From Sulfurimonas sp. (GTDB lineage Bacteria; Campylobacterota; Campylobacteria; Campylobacterales; Sulfurimonadaceae), in NCBI RefSeq assembly GCF_018698455.1, contig NZ_JABIOQ010000074.1, positions 1 through 64,000 of the forward strand: DNA of 64,000 nucleotides. Direction: 5' to 3'. The translations under genes were made by a program, and so were the position numbers. Each line of letters opens with the position of its first letter. Within the stretch, counting starts at the first letter, position 1. The notes beneath the pieces are model-generated. The model worked only from the letters and a program-made list of their open reading frames with translations. It ran no database searches and was not told the DNA's origin. Below are positions 1 to 6,270 of this stretch, piece by piece.

Positions 1-68
1 AAGATAAAGTCGGTAAGGAGTCTTTTAATAAGCTTGAAGATTATCTCTCAACTGAGCTAAATATATGA
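1..68 (+). CDS. 3' end of an upstream gene (partial)
   Basis: An open frame enters from the left edge (codons start at base 3) and ends with TGA at 66-68, which overlaps the next ATG as ATGA. The visible tail ends in EDYLSTELNI. Too little remains to identify the product. The ATGA overlap with a glycosyltransferase suggests it belongs to the same surface-polysaccharide operon (inference). Confidence 0.6.
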   Translation, partial: DKVGKESFNKLEDYLSTELNI

Positions 69-1207
69 AAAAACTAGTCATAATTGTTACCGTTCCGGTT
101 GTTTTAGAAACATGGTTGAAGGGACAAGCAAAGTTTTTGTCAAACTACTATGCTGTTGAGATAATTACGGCACCTTCGCACACAATCCCTAGTATAGCAA
201 GTTATGAAAATGTATCTATAAAAACTATGGACTTTAACAGACAGATTAATTTTTTTAAAGATATAAAGGTTTTAATGCAACTTTGGCTTTATCTTTTAAA
301 AGAGAAACCTTCAATTGTCTATACTCTTACTCCTAAGGCTGGTTTACTTGGTATGATGGCTTCTTGGCTAAGTGGAGTTAAACATAGAGTTCACTGCGTT
401 GTAGGACTGCCTCACCTTGAAGCAGCGGGGAATAGAAAGAAAATCTTGACTATAACTGAGAAAATAACGTATTTTTTCTCCTCAAAAATATACTGTAATA
501 GTATAAACTTAAAAGAGATTGTCGCTAGCATGACAAGTAAAAGTGTAGATGTTATTGGTAATGGTTCTGTAAATGGTGTAGATACTGAGTACTTTAAAGT
601 TAGCCTGACAAGTGAAGAAAAAACTCAAGTCTTAAAAAATCTAGGGTTTAAAACAGATGATTTTATTATAACTTTTGTTGGACGAATTGTTAAAGATAAG
701 GGAATCAATGAGTTACTCAATGTTTTTAATGACTTGAGTTTAAAGTATGCAAATATAAAACTATTACTAATTGGCGATTATAAAAATGAGTCTGATCCAA
801 TTTCAGAAAAAAGTATGAAGATAATTGATGAGAACTTATCTATAAAATACTTAGTGTTTCAAGAAGATGTTGGCATATTCATGTCTATTTCAAATCTTTT
901 TGTTTTACCTTCCTACAGAGAAGGTTTACCAAATGTTTTAATTGAAGCAGGGAGTTATGGCATACCACTTGTCGCTACAAATATTAATGGATGTAATGAA
1001 ATTATCACTCATAATCAAAATGGAGTTTTAGTTAGGAAAAAAGATGAAAAAGATTTGTCAAATGTTATAGAAAAGTTTATTACAGATAAAGAGTTTTATC
1101 AAAAGATTAAGACAAATATTCGTTCAAGTATAGTCAGTCGGTATGATCAAAAATACTTTTTTAGTGAATTATTAAAAGAGTTTCAAAATATAGAGAGTAC
1201 AAAGTAG
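65..1207 (+). CDS. Glycosyltransferase family 4 protein
   Basis: A 380-residue GT-B glycosyltransferase that probably adds a sugar to a lipid-linked glycan at the cytoplasmic face of the membrane. The N-terminal half resembles the acceptor-binding domain of WbpH/PglA-type enzymes. The C-terminal half has GT4 hallmarks: FVGRIVKDKGI near residue 206 and the nucleotide-sugar binding segment PSYREGLPNVLIEAG near 283-297, with the conserved E-x7-E spacing. The start overlaps the upstream stop (ATGA) and the stop abuts the next ATG, so the gene is translationally coupled on both sides. Donor sugar and acceptor cannot be read from the sequence. Confidence 0.88.
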   Translation: MKKLVIIVTVPVVLETWLKGQAKFLSNYYAVEIITAPSHTIPSIASYENVSIKTMDFNRQINFFKDIKVLMQLWLYLLKEKPSIVYTLTPKAGLLGMMASWLSGVKHRVHCVVGLPHLEAAGNRKKILTITEKITYFFSSKIYCNSINLKEIVASMTSKSVDVIGNGSVNGVDTEYFKVSLTSEEKTQVLKNLGFKTDDFIITFVGRIVKDKGINELLNVFNDLSLKYANIKLLLIGDYKNESDPISEKSMKIIDENLSIKYLVFQEDVGIFMSISNLFVLPSYREGLPNVLIEAGSYGIPLVATNINGCNEIITHNQNGVLVRKKDEKDLSNVIEKFITDKEFYQKIKTNIRSSIVSRYDQKYFFSELLKEFQNIESTK

Positions 1208-2074
1208 ATGAGCTTGCTCATAACAGGTGCAAATGGTTTTGTTGCTGGTTATTTTTTAAAGAAATACAGTAGAAAATATAAGATAATACGCTTTTCATTT
1301 AGGAATGATGACTTAGCCGGTCTGGACTTAACTTTAGTAGACACCATTATTCATCTCTCAGCTCTTGTTCACCAGATGGGTGGAGCTAGTAAAGAAGAGT
1401 ATGAAAAAGTAAATGTTACACAGACACTAGACTTAGCAAAAAAAGCTAAGGAGAGTGGGGTAGAGCATTTTATCTTTATGAGTAGTGTTAAAGTCTTTGG
1501 TGAGGAAAGTGATGGTGTTTACAATGAACAAACTGAGTGTCATCCGCAAGATGAATATGGAGTGAGTAAGTTAAATGCCGAACTTGAACTTACTAAGCTA
1601 GAAGATGATAGTTTTAGAGTCTCTATTATCAGAACACCAATAGTATATGGGCATGGTGTTAAAGCAAACATAAAGAACCTTGTGTCTCTTGTCAATAAAG
1701 TTTCAATACTACCATTTGCTGATATTGAAAATAAACGCAGTATGGTCTATATTGGAAACTTATGTCATTTAGTGGATATGATAATTGAAAAAAAAGAGAG
1801 TGGTATATTTTTAGCATCTGATGATGAGGCTATTTCTACTACAAGACTTATAGAGCTTATAGCAAAAGAGTTAGATAAAAAAATATATTTGGTTAAAATT
1901 CCATTTTTTGAAACTTTACTGAAGGTTGTTAAGCCGTCTTTTCATAAGAGACTTTATGGGAGTTTAGAAGTTGACAATACTCTTACAATGAAAAGGCTTT
2001 TTGGTGAGGCTAAAGCCACACTTCCGTATAGTGTTGAGGATGGGATACGGTTGATGATACAGGGTATTAAATAA
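1208..2074 (+). CDS. NAD-dependent epimerase/dehydratase (extended SDR)
   Basis: A 288-residue extended SDR enzyme, probably a UDP-hexose 4-epimerase or reductase making a nucleotide sugar for the local glycan. The Rossmann motif TGANGFVAG lies at residues 6-14, the catalytic Ser is in MSS (91-93), and the YxxxK pair is Tyr117/Lys121. It starts directly after the GT4 stop with no gap. In related clusters this gene type is followed directly by the phosphosugar transferase; here about 3.2 kb of toxin-antitoxin genes lie between them. A 57-bp piece of its 3' end (2000-2056) recurs at 4302-4358. The exact substrate is unknown. Confidence 0.85.
   Translation: MSLLITGANGFVAGYFLKKYSRKYKIIRFSFRNDDLAGLDLTLVDTIIHLSALVHQMGGASKEEYEKVNVTQTLDLAKKAKESGVEHFIFMSSVKVFGEESDGVYNEQTECHPQDEYGVSKLNAELELTKLEDDSFRVSIIRTPIVYGHGVKANIKNLVSLVNKVSILPFADIENKRSMVYIGNLCHLVDMIIEKKESGIFLASDDEAISTTRLIELIAKELDKKIYLVKIPFFETLLKVVKPSFHKRLYGSLEVDNTLTMKRLFGEAKATLPYSVEDGIRLMIQGIK
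2000..2056 (+). repeat. Gene-tail direct repeat, copy 1 (inside the epimerase gene)
   Basis: These 57 bases of the epimerase 3' coding end match 4302-4358 at 55 of 57 positions; the differences are g2009/c4311 and t2032/a4334. A further 13-base block at 1960-1972 also recurs at 4291-4303, so the downstream copy is an epimerase tail lacking about 29 internal bases. Confidence 0.93.
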
Positions 2075-2266
2075 TATATAAGTGCAAATGAATCTAAATC
2101 TAAGATTAGAATGATAGCTCATTTTTCATTTGCTACTGTTGGATTATGATTTTATTTTTGTGTTTAGTAATATTTACCTGATATTTGGGGATTCGACTTT
2201 AGTCGTATAAAAATGTGAATGTTGAATTGGGTACAATAAGTTTAGATGTTTAGTTTGGGAGAGAAA
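2075..2266. other. Non-coding gap between epimerase and mntA relic
   Basis: No coding frame with start and ribosome site is visible. A small dyad CGACTTTAGTCG is present near 2193. An 11-base word AATCTAAATCT at 2091-2101 recurs at 4241-4251 on the far side of the hepT/ATPase block; this may mark an element edge or be chance. A Shine-Dalgarno-like GGGAGAG at 2257-2263 serves the ATG at 2267. Confidence 0.5.
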
Positions 2267-2556
2267 ATGCGATTATCAAAGAAACTATTTTAATTTTAAA
2301 AGAGACTATTTTTAAATATATTAATAACCCTAAAATCATTCTTTTTGGAAGTCGTACCGATGACAACAAAAAAGGTGGAGACATAGATATATTGGTTCAA
2401 ACGGATGAAAATGTTGACCTAAGAAAACAGATTAAAATATTAGCAGAGTGTGAAATAAAAGGAATAAGTAGAAAAATAGATATGCTTTTTCAAACACCTT
2501 TTACACAAGATCAAGCCATATTTAAAACGGCTATGAAAGAAGGCATACTGCTATGA
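2267..2556 (+). pseudogene. mntA: Frameshifted MntA-type nucleotidyltransferase antitoxin
   Basis: In known type VII TA systems MntA adenylylates, and so silences, the HEPN toxin HepT. The ATG at 2267 has a good ribosome site but reads MRLSKKLF and stops at 2291-2293. The -1 frame encodes the real protein body, including PKIILFGSR and GGDIDILV, that is the minimal nucleotidyltransferase signature GS-x9-D-x-D, and ends at 2556 overlapping the hepT ATG. Adding one A to the A-run at 2278-2280 would join start and body as MRLSKETILIL. The body frame has no ATG, GTG or TTG of its own. It is either a true frameshift, a sequencing error, or initiation at a rare codon such as ATT2272. Confidence 0.85.
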
Positions 2557-2999
2557 TTAATGATATTTTAGAAAAAATAAATTTACATAAAAAAAGAGCA
2601 AAAGCGGCATTAGAAGAGATAAAAGAGTGGGAAAGCTTAGATTCTGAAATATTTGAAAATTTTGAAAAGATTAAAACGATTGATACTTTTATCTATAGAT
2701 TTATAAAACTTCAAGATATGATGGGTGAAAAATTATTTAAAGTATTTTTAGATGAAATTGGAGAGTATAAAGATAATATGTCTTTATTAGATATTTTAGA
2801 TAAATTGGAAAAGTTTGAGATATTAAAAGACTCTATGCGTTGGATGGAGTATAGAAAATTAAGAAATAAATTAACTCATGAATATCCAAATAATGAAGAT
2901 GATGTTATTGAAGCACAAACTCAGTTTACACAATTGTTAAATCAAACTGTTTTCATTGTAGATAAAGTTATATGTTGGATTATGAATATATTTACTTGA
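2553..2999 (+). CDS. hepT: HepT-like HEPN RNase toxin
   Basis: A 148-residue all-helical HEPN-domain toxin. The active-site motif R-x4-H-x-Y is intact as RNKLTHEY (Arg104, His109, Tyr111); in the characterised HepT/MntA pair this Arg and His form the RNase site and the Tyr is the residue AMPylated by MntA. The ATG overlaps the stop of the mntA body (ATGA), the usual antitoxin-first layout. With mntA frameshifted the toxin looks unguarded unless another antitoxin, readthrough or low expression protects the cell. An AAA ATPase gene follows 58 bases downstream. Confidence 0.85.
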   Translation: MINDILEKINLHKKRAKAALEEIKEWESLDSEIFENFEKIKTIDTFIYRFIKLQDMMGEKLFKVFLDEIGEYKDNMSLLDILDKLEKFEILKDSMRWMEYRKLRNKLTHEYPNNEDDVIEAQTQFTQLLNQTVFIVDKVICWIMNIFT

Positions 3000-3057
3000 T
3001 ATAAATATCAATATTTGGTATACTTTATTTGACTTATATATCAAAAAAGGAAGCTAA

Positions 3058-4239
3058 ATGATTCAAGAAGCTAGAGAGTTACAAAATCTACTTTTAAAAA
3101 AACAAAAGATTAAATATAAAAGATATTTTTTTAATAAATTTGATTTTGATAGATTGAGTGGAATTATTGGTGCGAGAGGTGTTGGTAAAACAACTTTTTT
3201 GCTTCAATATTTAAAAGAACATAACTTGCCATTTTCAAAAAAGCTTTATATTAGTGCTGACTCTATTAAGATAGATTCATTATTTGATTTAGCAAAAGAG
3301 TTTCAAAATAGTGGTGGAAAACTTTTGATTATAGATGAGATACACAAATACAATGGTTTTGAAAATGAGCTAAAAAAGATTTACGATTTTTTAGAATTAC
3401 AAATTATCTTTAGTGGTAGTAGTGCTTTGCAAATAGATAACTCCAAAGCTGATTTAAGTAGAAGAACAATTGTATTTGAAGTTGAGGGGCTTAGTTTTAG
3501 AGAATTTTTAGAATTGAAAAATGATATAATATTGCCGAACTTTACATTAAATGATATTTTAGACAATCACATCGATATAGCTTATGAACTTTTAGAAAAG
3601 TTTGAATTAAATCAATTTAAAGAATACTTAGAATTCGGTTACTATCCATTTTATTTCGATAAGCAATCAAGCTACAAAATCAAACTAAATGAAACTATAA
3701 ATACTGTATTAGAAGTAGATATACCATCTATTTTTAAAATAGAATATCAAAATATTCAAAACTTAAAAAAACTACTTTTAATACTATGCCAAAGTGTGCC
3801 ATATACTCCAAATGTAAATGAATTGCTAGGCAAAATGGGTATGGGAAGTGACTATAGAAGTTTATATAGGTATTTGGATTATCTTCATAAGTCAAAGATA
3901 ATTACACTGCTTAGACCAAAAACAAAGGGAGATAATCTCTTTAGCAAACCTCAAAAGATATACTTTAATAATTCAAATTTACATTATGCCTATTGTGATA
4001 ATCCAAATATAGGAACTATTAGGGAAGTGTTTTTTAAATCAATGCTATTTGAACATTCTTTAGTAGTCGCTAAAAAAGGTGATTTTTTAATAGATGATAA
4101 ATACATCTTTGAAATTGGTGGTAAAAATAAAAATTATAAGCAAATAAAAAATTTACCAAATTCCTATGTAGTATCAGATGATATAGGAATAGGCAATGGC
4201 AATAAGATACCTCTTTGGTTATTTGGGTTTATTTATTAA
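3058..4239 (+). CDS. AAA ATPase with DUF4143-like C-terminus
   Basis: A 393-residue ATPase of the AAA_14/DUF4143 type, common in accessory DNA and of unsettled function. Walker A is GARGVGKT (38-45), Walker B LLIIDE (89-94), and a sensor-1-like IIFSGSSAL follows near residue 115. The C-terminal third (IYFNNSNLHYAY, DFLIDDKYIFEIGG) resembles the DUF4143 nuclease-like fold. An AAGGAAG ribosome site precedes the ATG. It lies inside the block bounded by the epimerase-tail repeats together with hepT, so it is probably cargo of the same insertion. Confidence 0.75.
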   Translation: MIQEARELQNLLLKKQKIKYKRYFFNKFDFDRLSGIIGARGVGKTTFLLQYLKEHNLPFSKKLYISADSIKIDSLFDLAKEFQNSGGKLLIIDEIHKYNGFENELKKIYDFLELQIIFSGSSALQIDNSKADLSRRTIVFEVEGLSFREFLELKNDIILPNFTLNDILDNHIDIAYELLEKFELNQFKEYLEFGYYPFYFDKQSSYKIKLNETINTVLEVDIPSIFKIEYQNIQNLKKLLLILCQSVPYTPNVNELLGKMGMGSDYRSLYRYLDYLHKSKIITLLRPKTKGDNLFSKPQKIYFNNSNLHYAYCDNPNIGTIREVFFKSMLFEHSLVVAKKGDFLIDDKYIFEIGGKNKNYKQIKNLPNSYVVSDDIGIGNGNKIPLWLFGFIY

Positions 4240-4301
4240 AAATCTAAATCTGTACTATCTATAGCACCCTAATTAGTCAAGACAACATGCGAGTTTAGAA
4301 G

Positions 4302-4358
4302 TTTGGTGAGCCTAAAGCCACACTTCCGTATAGAGTTGAGGATGGGATACGGTTGATG
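4302..4358 (+). repeat. Gene-tail direct repeat, copy 2 (epimerase 3'-end echo)
   Basis: A non-functional copy of the epimerase C-terminal coding end; in frame it still reads GEPKATLPYRVEDGIRLM. It differs from 2000-2056 at two bases. Upstream bases 4291-4303 continue the similarity to 1960-1972, with about 29 bases missing between the blocks. It sits directly before the yefM gene, so the hepT/ATPase block is bracketed by two direct copies of the same gene tail 2302 bp apart. Confidence 0.92.
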
Positions 4359-4435
4359 TTGTACCTAAAGGTATTTTTGATGGTCTATTTTTATTTTATG
4401 ATACAATACCGTACAATAAACTGTAAGGAAATAAT

Positions 4436-4687
4436 ATGCAAGTAGTAAGTTTAACAGAAGCTAGAAATAATTTAAAATCAGTATTTGATAGTGTTTATAT
4501 AGATCATGAAGAAGTAATCATACATAGAAAAGGTCATGAAAATGTTGTAATGATTTCGATGGATGAGTATAACTCTATGAAAGAAACAAACTATCTTTTG
4601 AATTCGCCAGCAAATAAAAAGCAACTTCTGAGTTCGTTAGCTGATGCAAGATCAGGTAAAACTTTTGAAAAAGATTTAGTAGAATGA
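4436..4687 (+). CDS. yefM: YefM/Phd-family antitoxin
   Basis: An 83-residue antitoxin. The N-terminal DNA-binding part is typical of YefM (SLTEARNNLKSVFDSV, then VIIHRKGHENVVMISMDEYNSM), and the acidic C-terminus is the toxin-neutralising tail. The upstream sequence holds GTACAAT and TGTA half-sites near 4414-4427 that could be its operator (weak). The TGA overlaps the ATG of the yoeB remnant (ATGA), the classical yefM-yoeB layout. As the toxin is reduced to 15 codons this antitoxin is now an orphan, although it could still buffer YoeB-type toxins encoded elsewhere (inference). Confidence 0.88.
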   Translation: MQVVSLTEARNNLKSVFDSVYIDHEEVIIHRKGHENVVMISMDEYNSMKETNYLLNSPANKKQLLSSLADARSGKTFEKDLVE

Positions 4688-4731
4688 ATATCTCCTGGAC
4701 TGATAAATCTTGGGAAGAATATTTAAATTGA
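4684..4731 (+). pseudogene. yoeB: YoeB toxin remnant (first 15 codons)
   Basis: ATG4684 overlaps the yefM stop and reads MNISWTDKSWEEYLN then TGA at 4729-4731. This matches the start of YoeB toxins, where a Trp (as in YWQK) normally occupies the stop position; the next codons CAA AAA still spell QK. The rest of the toxin is gone and the frame hits further stops. The TGA lies inside the -35 box of the promoter for the next TA pair. Confidence 0.85.
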
Positions 4732-4756
4732 CAAAAAGTATGAAAAAAAGTATAAT
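4728..4756 (+). promoter_or_regulatory. Consensus sigma-70 promoter of the antitoxin/relE pair
   Basis: TTGACA (4728-4733), a 17-base spacer and TATAAT (4751-4756) match the consensus exactly. The -10 is 26 bases before the antitoxin ATG at 4783, leaving a short leader with an AAAAGGA ribosome site. The -35 overlaps the premature stop of the yoeB remnant. Confidence 0.88.
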
Positions 4757-4782
4757 ATTAGATACTAAATAAAAGGATATTT

Positions 4783-5040
4783 ATGCAGCCTATCTTAGCA
4801 AACTATACGGCGAGTATCACAGAACTTAAAAAATCACCAACACAACTTTTAAAAGATGCAGGGGATGAAGCTGTTGCGATACTGAATCATAATGTAGCTA
4901 GTGCTTATCTTGTTCCTAGTAGTCTTTATGAGAAAATGACTGATATCATAGATGATTATTACATATCTAAGATTGTTGATGAGAGATTAAATGATTGTGA
5001 AGAGCCTGTTAGGGTAGATATAGATGACTTACTTTCTTGA
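4783..5040 (+). CDS. Phd/StbD-like antitoxin of the RelE pair
   Basis: An 85-residue antitoxin. The N-terminal half (ANYTASITELKKSPTQLLKDAG, AVAILNHNVASAYLVPSSLYEKM) is of the Phd/YefM/StbD type rather than the ribbon-helix-helix RelB of E. coli. The acidic C-terminus (ERLNDCEEPVRVDIDDLLS) would wrap the toxin. The gene overlaps relE by 17 bases and shares its consensus promoter. Autorepression by the antitoxin-toxin complex is expected from the family; no clear operator dyad was found. Confidence 0.85.
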   Translation: MQPILANYTASITELKKSPTQLLKDAGDEAVAILNHNVASAYLVPSSLYEKMTDIIDDYYISKIVDERLNDCEEPVRVDIDDLLS

Positions 5041-5308
5041 GTTCCATCCAAAAGCTTTAAAGGAGTGGAGTAAACTAAACCATACAATAAAAATACACTT
5101 CCAAAAGAAACTAAAAGAACAACTAGAAAATCCACGAGTTATAAAAGATAAACTTAGTGGCTATAAAAATGTGTATAAAATCAAGCTACGAAATATAGGT
5201 TATCGTTTGACTTATGAAATAAAAGATGAAAATATTATTGTTTATGTTGTAAGTATCGGAAAGAGAGAAAACAACAAAGTATATGATGATTTAAAAGATA
5301 GAATATAA
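5024..5308 (+). CDS. relE: RelE mRNA interferase toxin
   Basis: A 94-residue toxin nearly co-linear with E. coli RelE (95 residues), which cleaves mRNA in the ribosomal A site. All catalytic positions are conserved: Lys52 and Lys54 (YKIKLR), Arg61, Arg81 (GKRENN) and Tyr87. It overlaps its antitoxin by 17 bases. Its TAA overlaps the ATG of the phosphosugar transferase (TAATG), so the glycan gene is translationally coupled to an active-looking toxin gene. It appears intact. Confidence 0.9.
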   Translation: MTYFLEFHPKALKEWSKLNHTIKIHFQKKLKEQLENPRVIKDKLSGYKNVYKIKLRNIGYRLTYEIKDENIIVYVVSIGKRENNKVYDDLKDRI

Positions 5309-6270
5309 TGATTTATATAATACTTTTAATAATCTCTTTTTCTCTTACATACTTCATAAAAAACTACTATATTAAACATGCACTTCTTGAAGAGATAAAT
5401 GAAAGAAGTTCACATACTGTTCCTACTCCTCATGGTGGAGGGATTGCCATTATCCTTGTATGGTTCAGTGGTCTTTTTTATCTTCATTTTACAAATGAGA
5501 TAGACTCTTCACTCTTTTATGCACTTCTCGTAGGTATAATTATCTCAGTTGTAAGTTTTTTTGATGACTTGTATGAGTTAAGTCCGAAGCTTAGGCTTAT
5601 TGCTCAAGCTATTGTGGCATTTGGCGGACTTTATTTTCTTGGTGGTTTTGAGCAACTCAACCTTTTCTTTTTTACTCTAGAAAATCAAATTCTTACAAAT
5701 ATTTTTGCATTTTTTATGATTATATGGTTTATAAATCTTTATAACTTTTTAGATGGTATAGACGGCTATGCAGGAAGTGAAGCACTATTTTTGTCCATTG
5801 CTGCGTTTATCCTCTTTGGTGGAGCACATTTTTTGGTCTTGGCCGTAGCTGTTCTTGGCTTTTTAGTATGGAACTGGCACAGAGCAAAAATCTTTATGGG
5901 TGATGTAGGGAGTACTCTTCTTGGGTATAATGTCGCTATATTTACGATTTACTATGCAAATCAAGTGAGTACAAATTTTTGGATATGGATAATTCTTTTT
6001 GGCCTCTTTTGGTTTGATGCAACTTTAACACTATTTAGAAGATATAAAAATAAAGAAAAACTTTCACAGGCCCATAAGAAACATGCTTATCAGCGGCTAG
6101 TACAAAGTGGCTTATCACATGATAAAGTTGTCCTCTTTTCTTTAGGTGTTAATGCTATGTTATTTATAATGGTGTACTTTGCTCCTTCTGTATTTATAGC
6201 ATTACCTCTAAGTCTTATAGTGATGTATGGATGTGTGAAGTTTATTGACACTAAAAAAGGATTCTCTTGA
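5308..6270 (+). CDS. WbpL/WecA-like polyprenyl-phosphate N-acetylhexosamine-phosphate transferase
   Basis: A 320-residue integral membrane enzyme of the MraY/WecA family that loads the first sugar phosphate onto undecaprenyl phosphate. Visible motifs are the Asp pair in FFDDLYE (Asp86-87), NLYNFLDGIDG (143-153), MGDVGS (197-202) and the loop HKKHAYQRL characteristic of WbpL-like members. Hydrophobic segments run along the whole length. It would start the glycan that the GT4 protein extends. It overlaps relE by one base and the next gene by four, so its transcription probably depends partly on the TA promoters upstream (inference). Confidence 0.88.
   Translation: MIYIILLIISFSLTYFIKNYYIKHALLEEINERSSHTVPTPHGGGIAIILVWFSGLFYLHFTNEIDSSLFYALLVGIIISVVSFFDDLYELSPKLRLIAQAIVAFGGLYFLGGFEQLNLFFFTLENQILTNIFAFFMIIWFINLYNFLDGIDGYAGSEALFLSIAAFILFGGAHFLVLAVAVLGFLVWNWHRAKIFMGDVGSTLLGYNVAIFTIYYANQVSTNFWIWIILFGLFWFDATLTLFRRYKNKEKLSQAHKKHAYQRLVQSGLSHDKVVLFSLGVNAMLFIMVYFAPSVFIALPLSLIVMYGCVKFIDTKKGFS

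Noticed and set aside
2267-2300. Programmed -1 frameshift producing full MntA
   Set aside because: The overlap has no X XXY YYZ slippery heptamer and no clear stimulatory hairpin; a one-base loss in the A-run explains the data more simply.
2091-4251. AATCTAAATCT pair as att sites of the hepT/ATPase block
   Set aside because: Only 11 AT-rich bases, and the positions relative to the two gene-tail copies are not equivalent; chance cannot be excluded.
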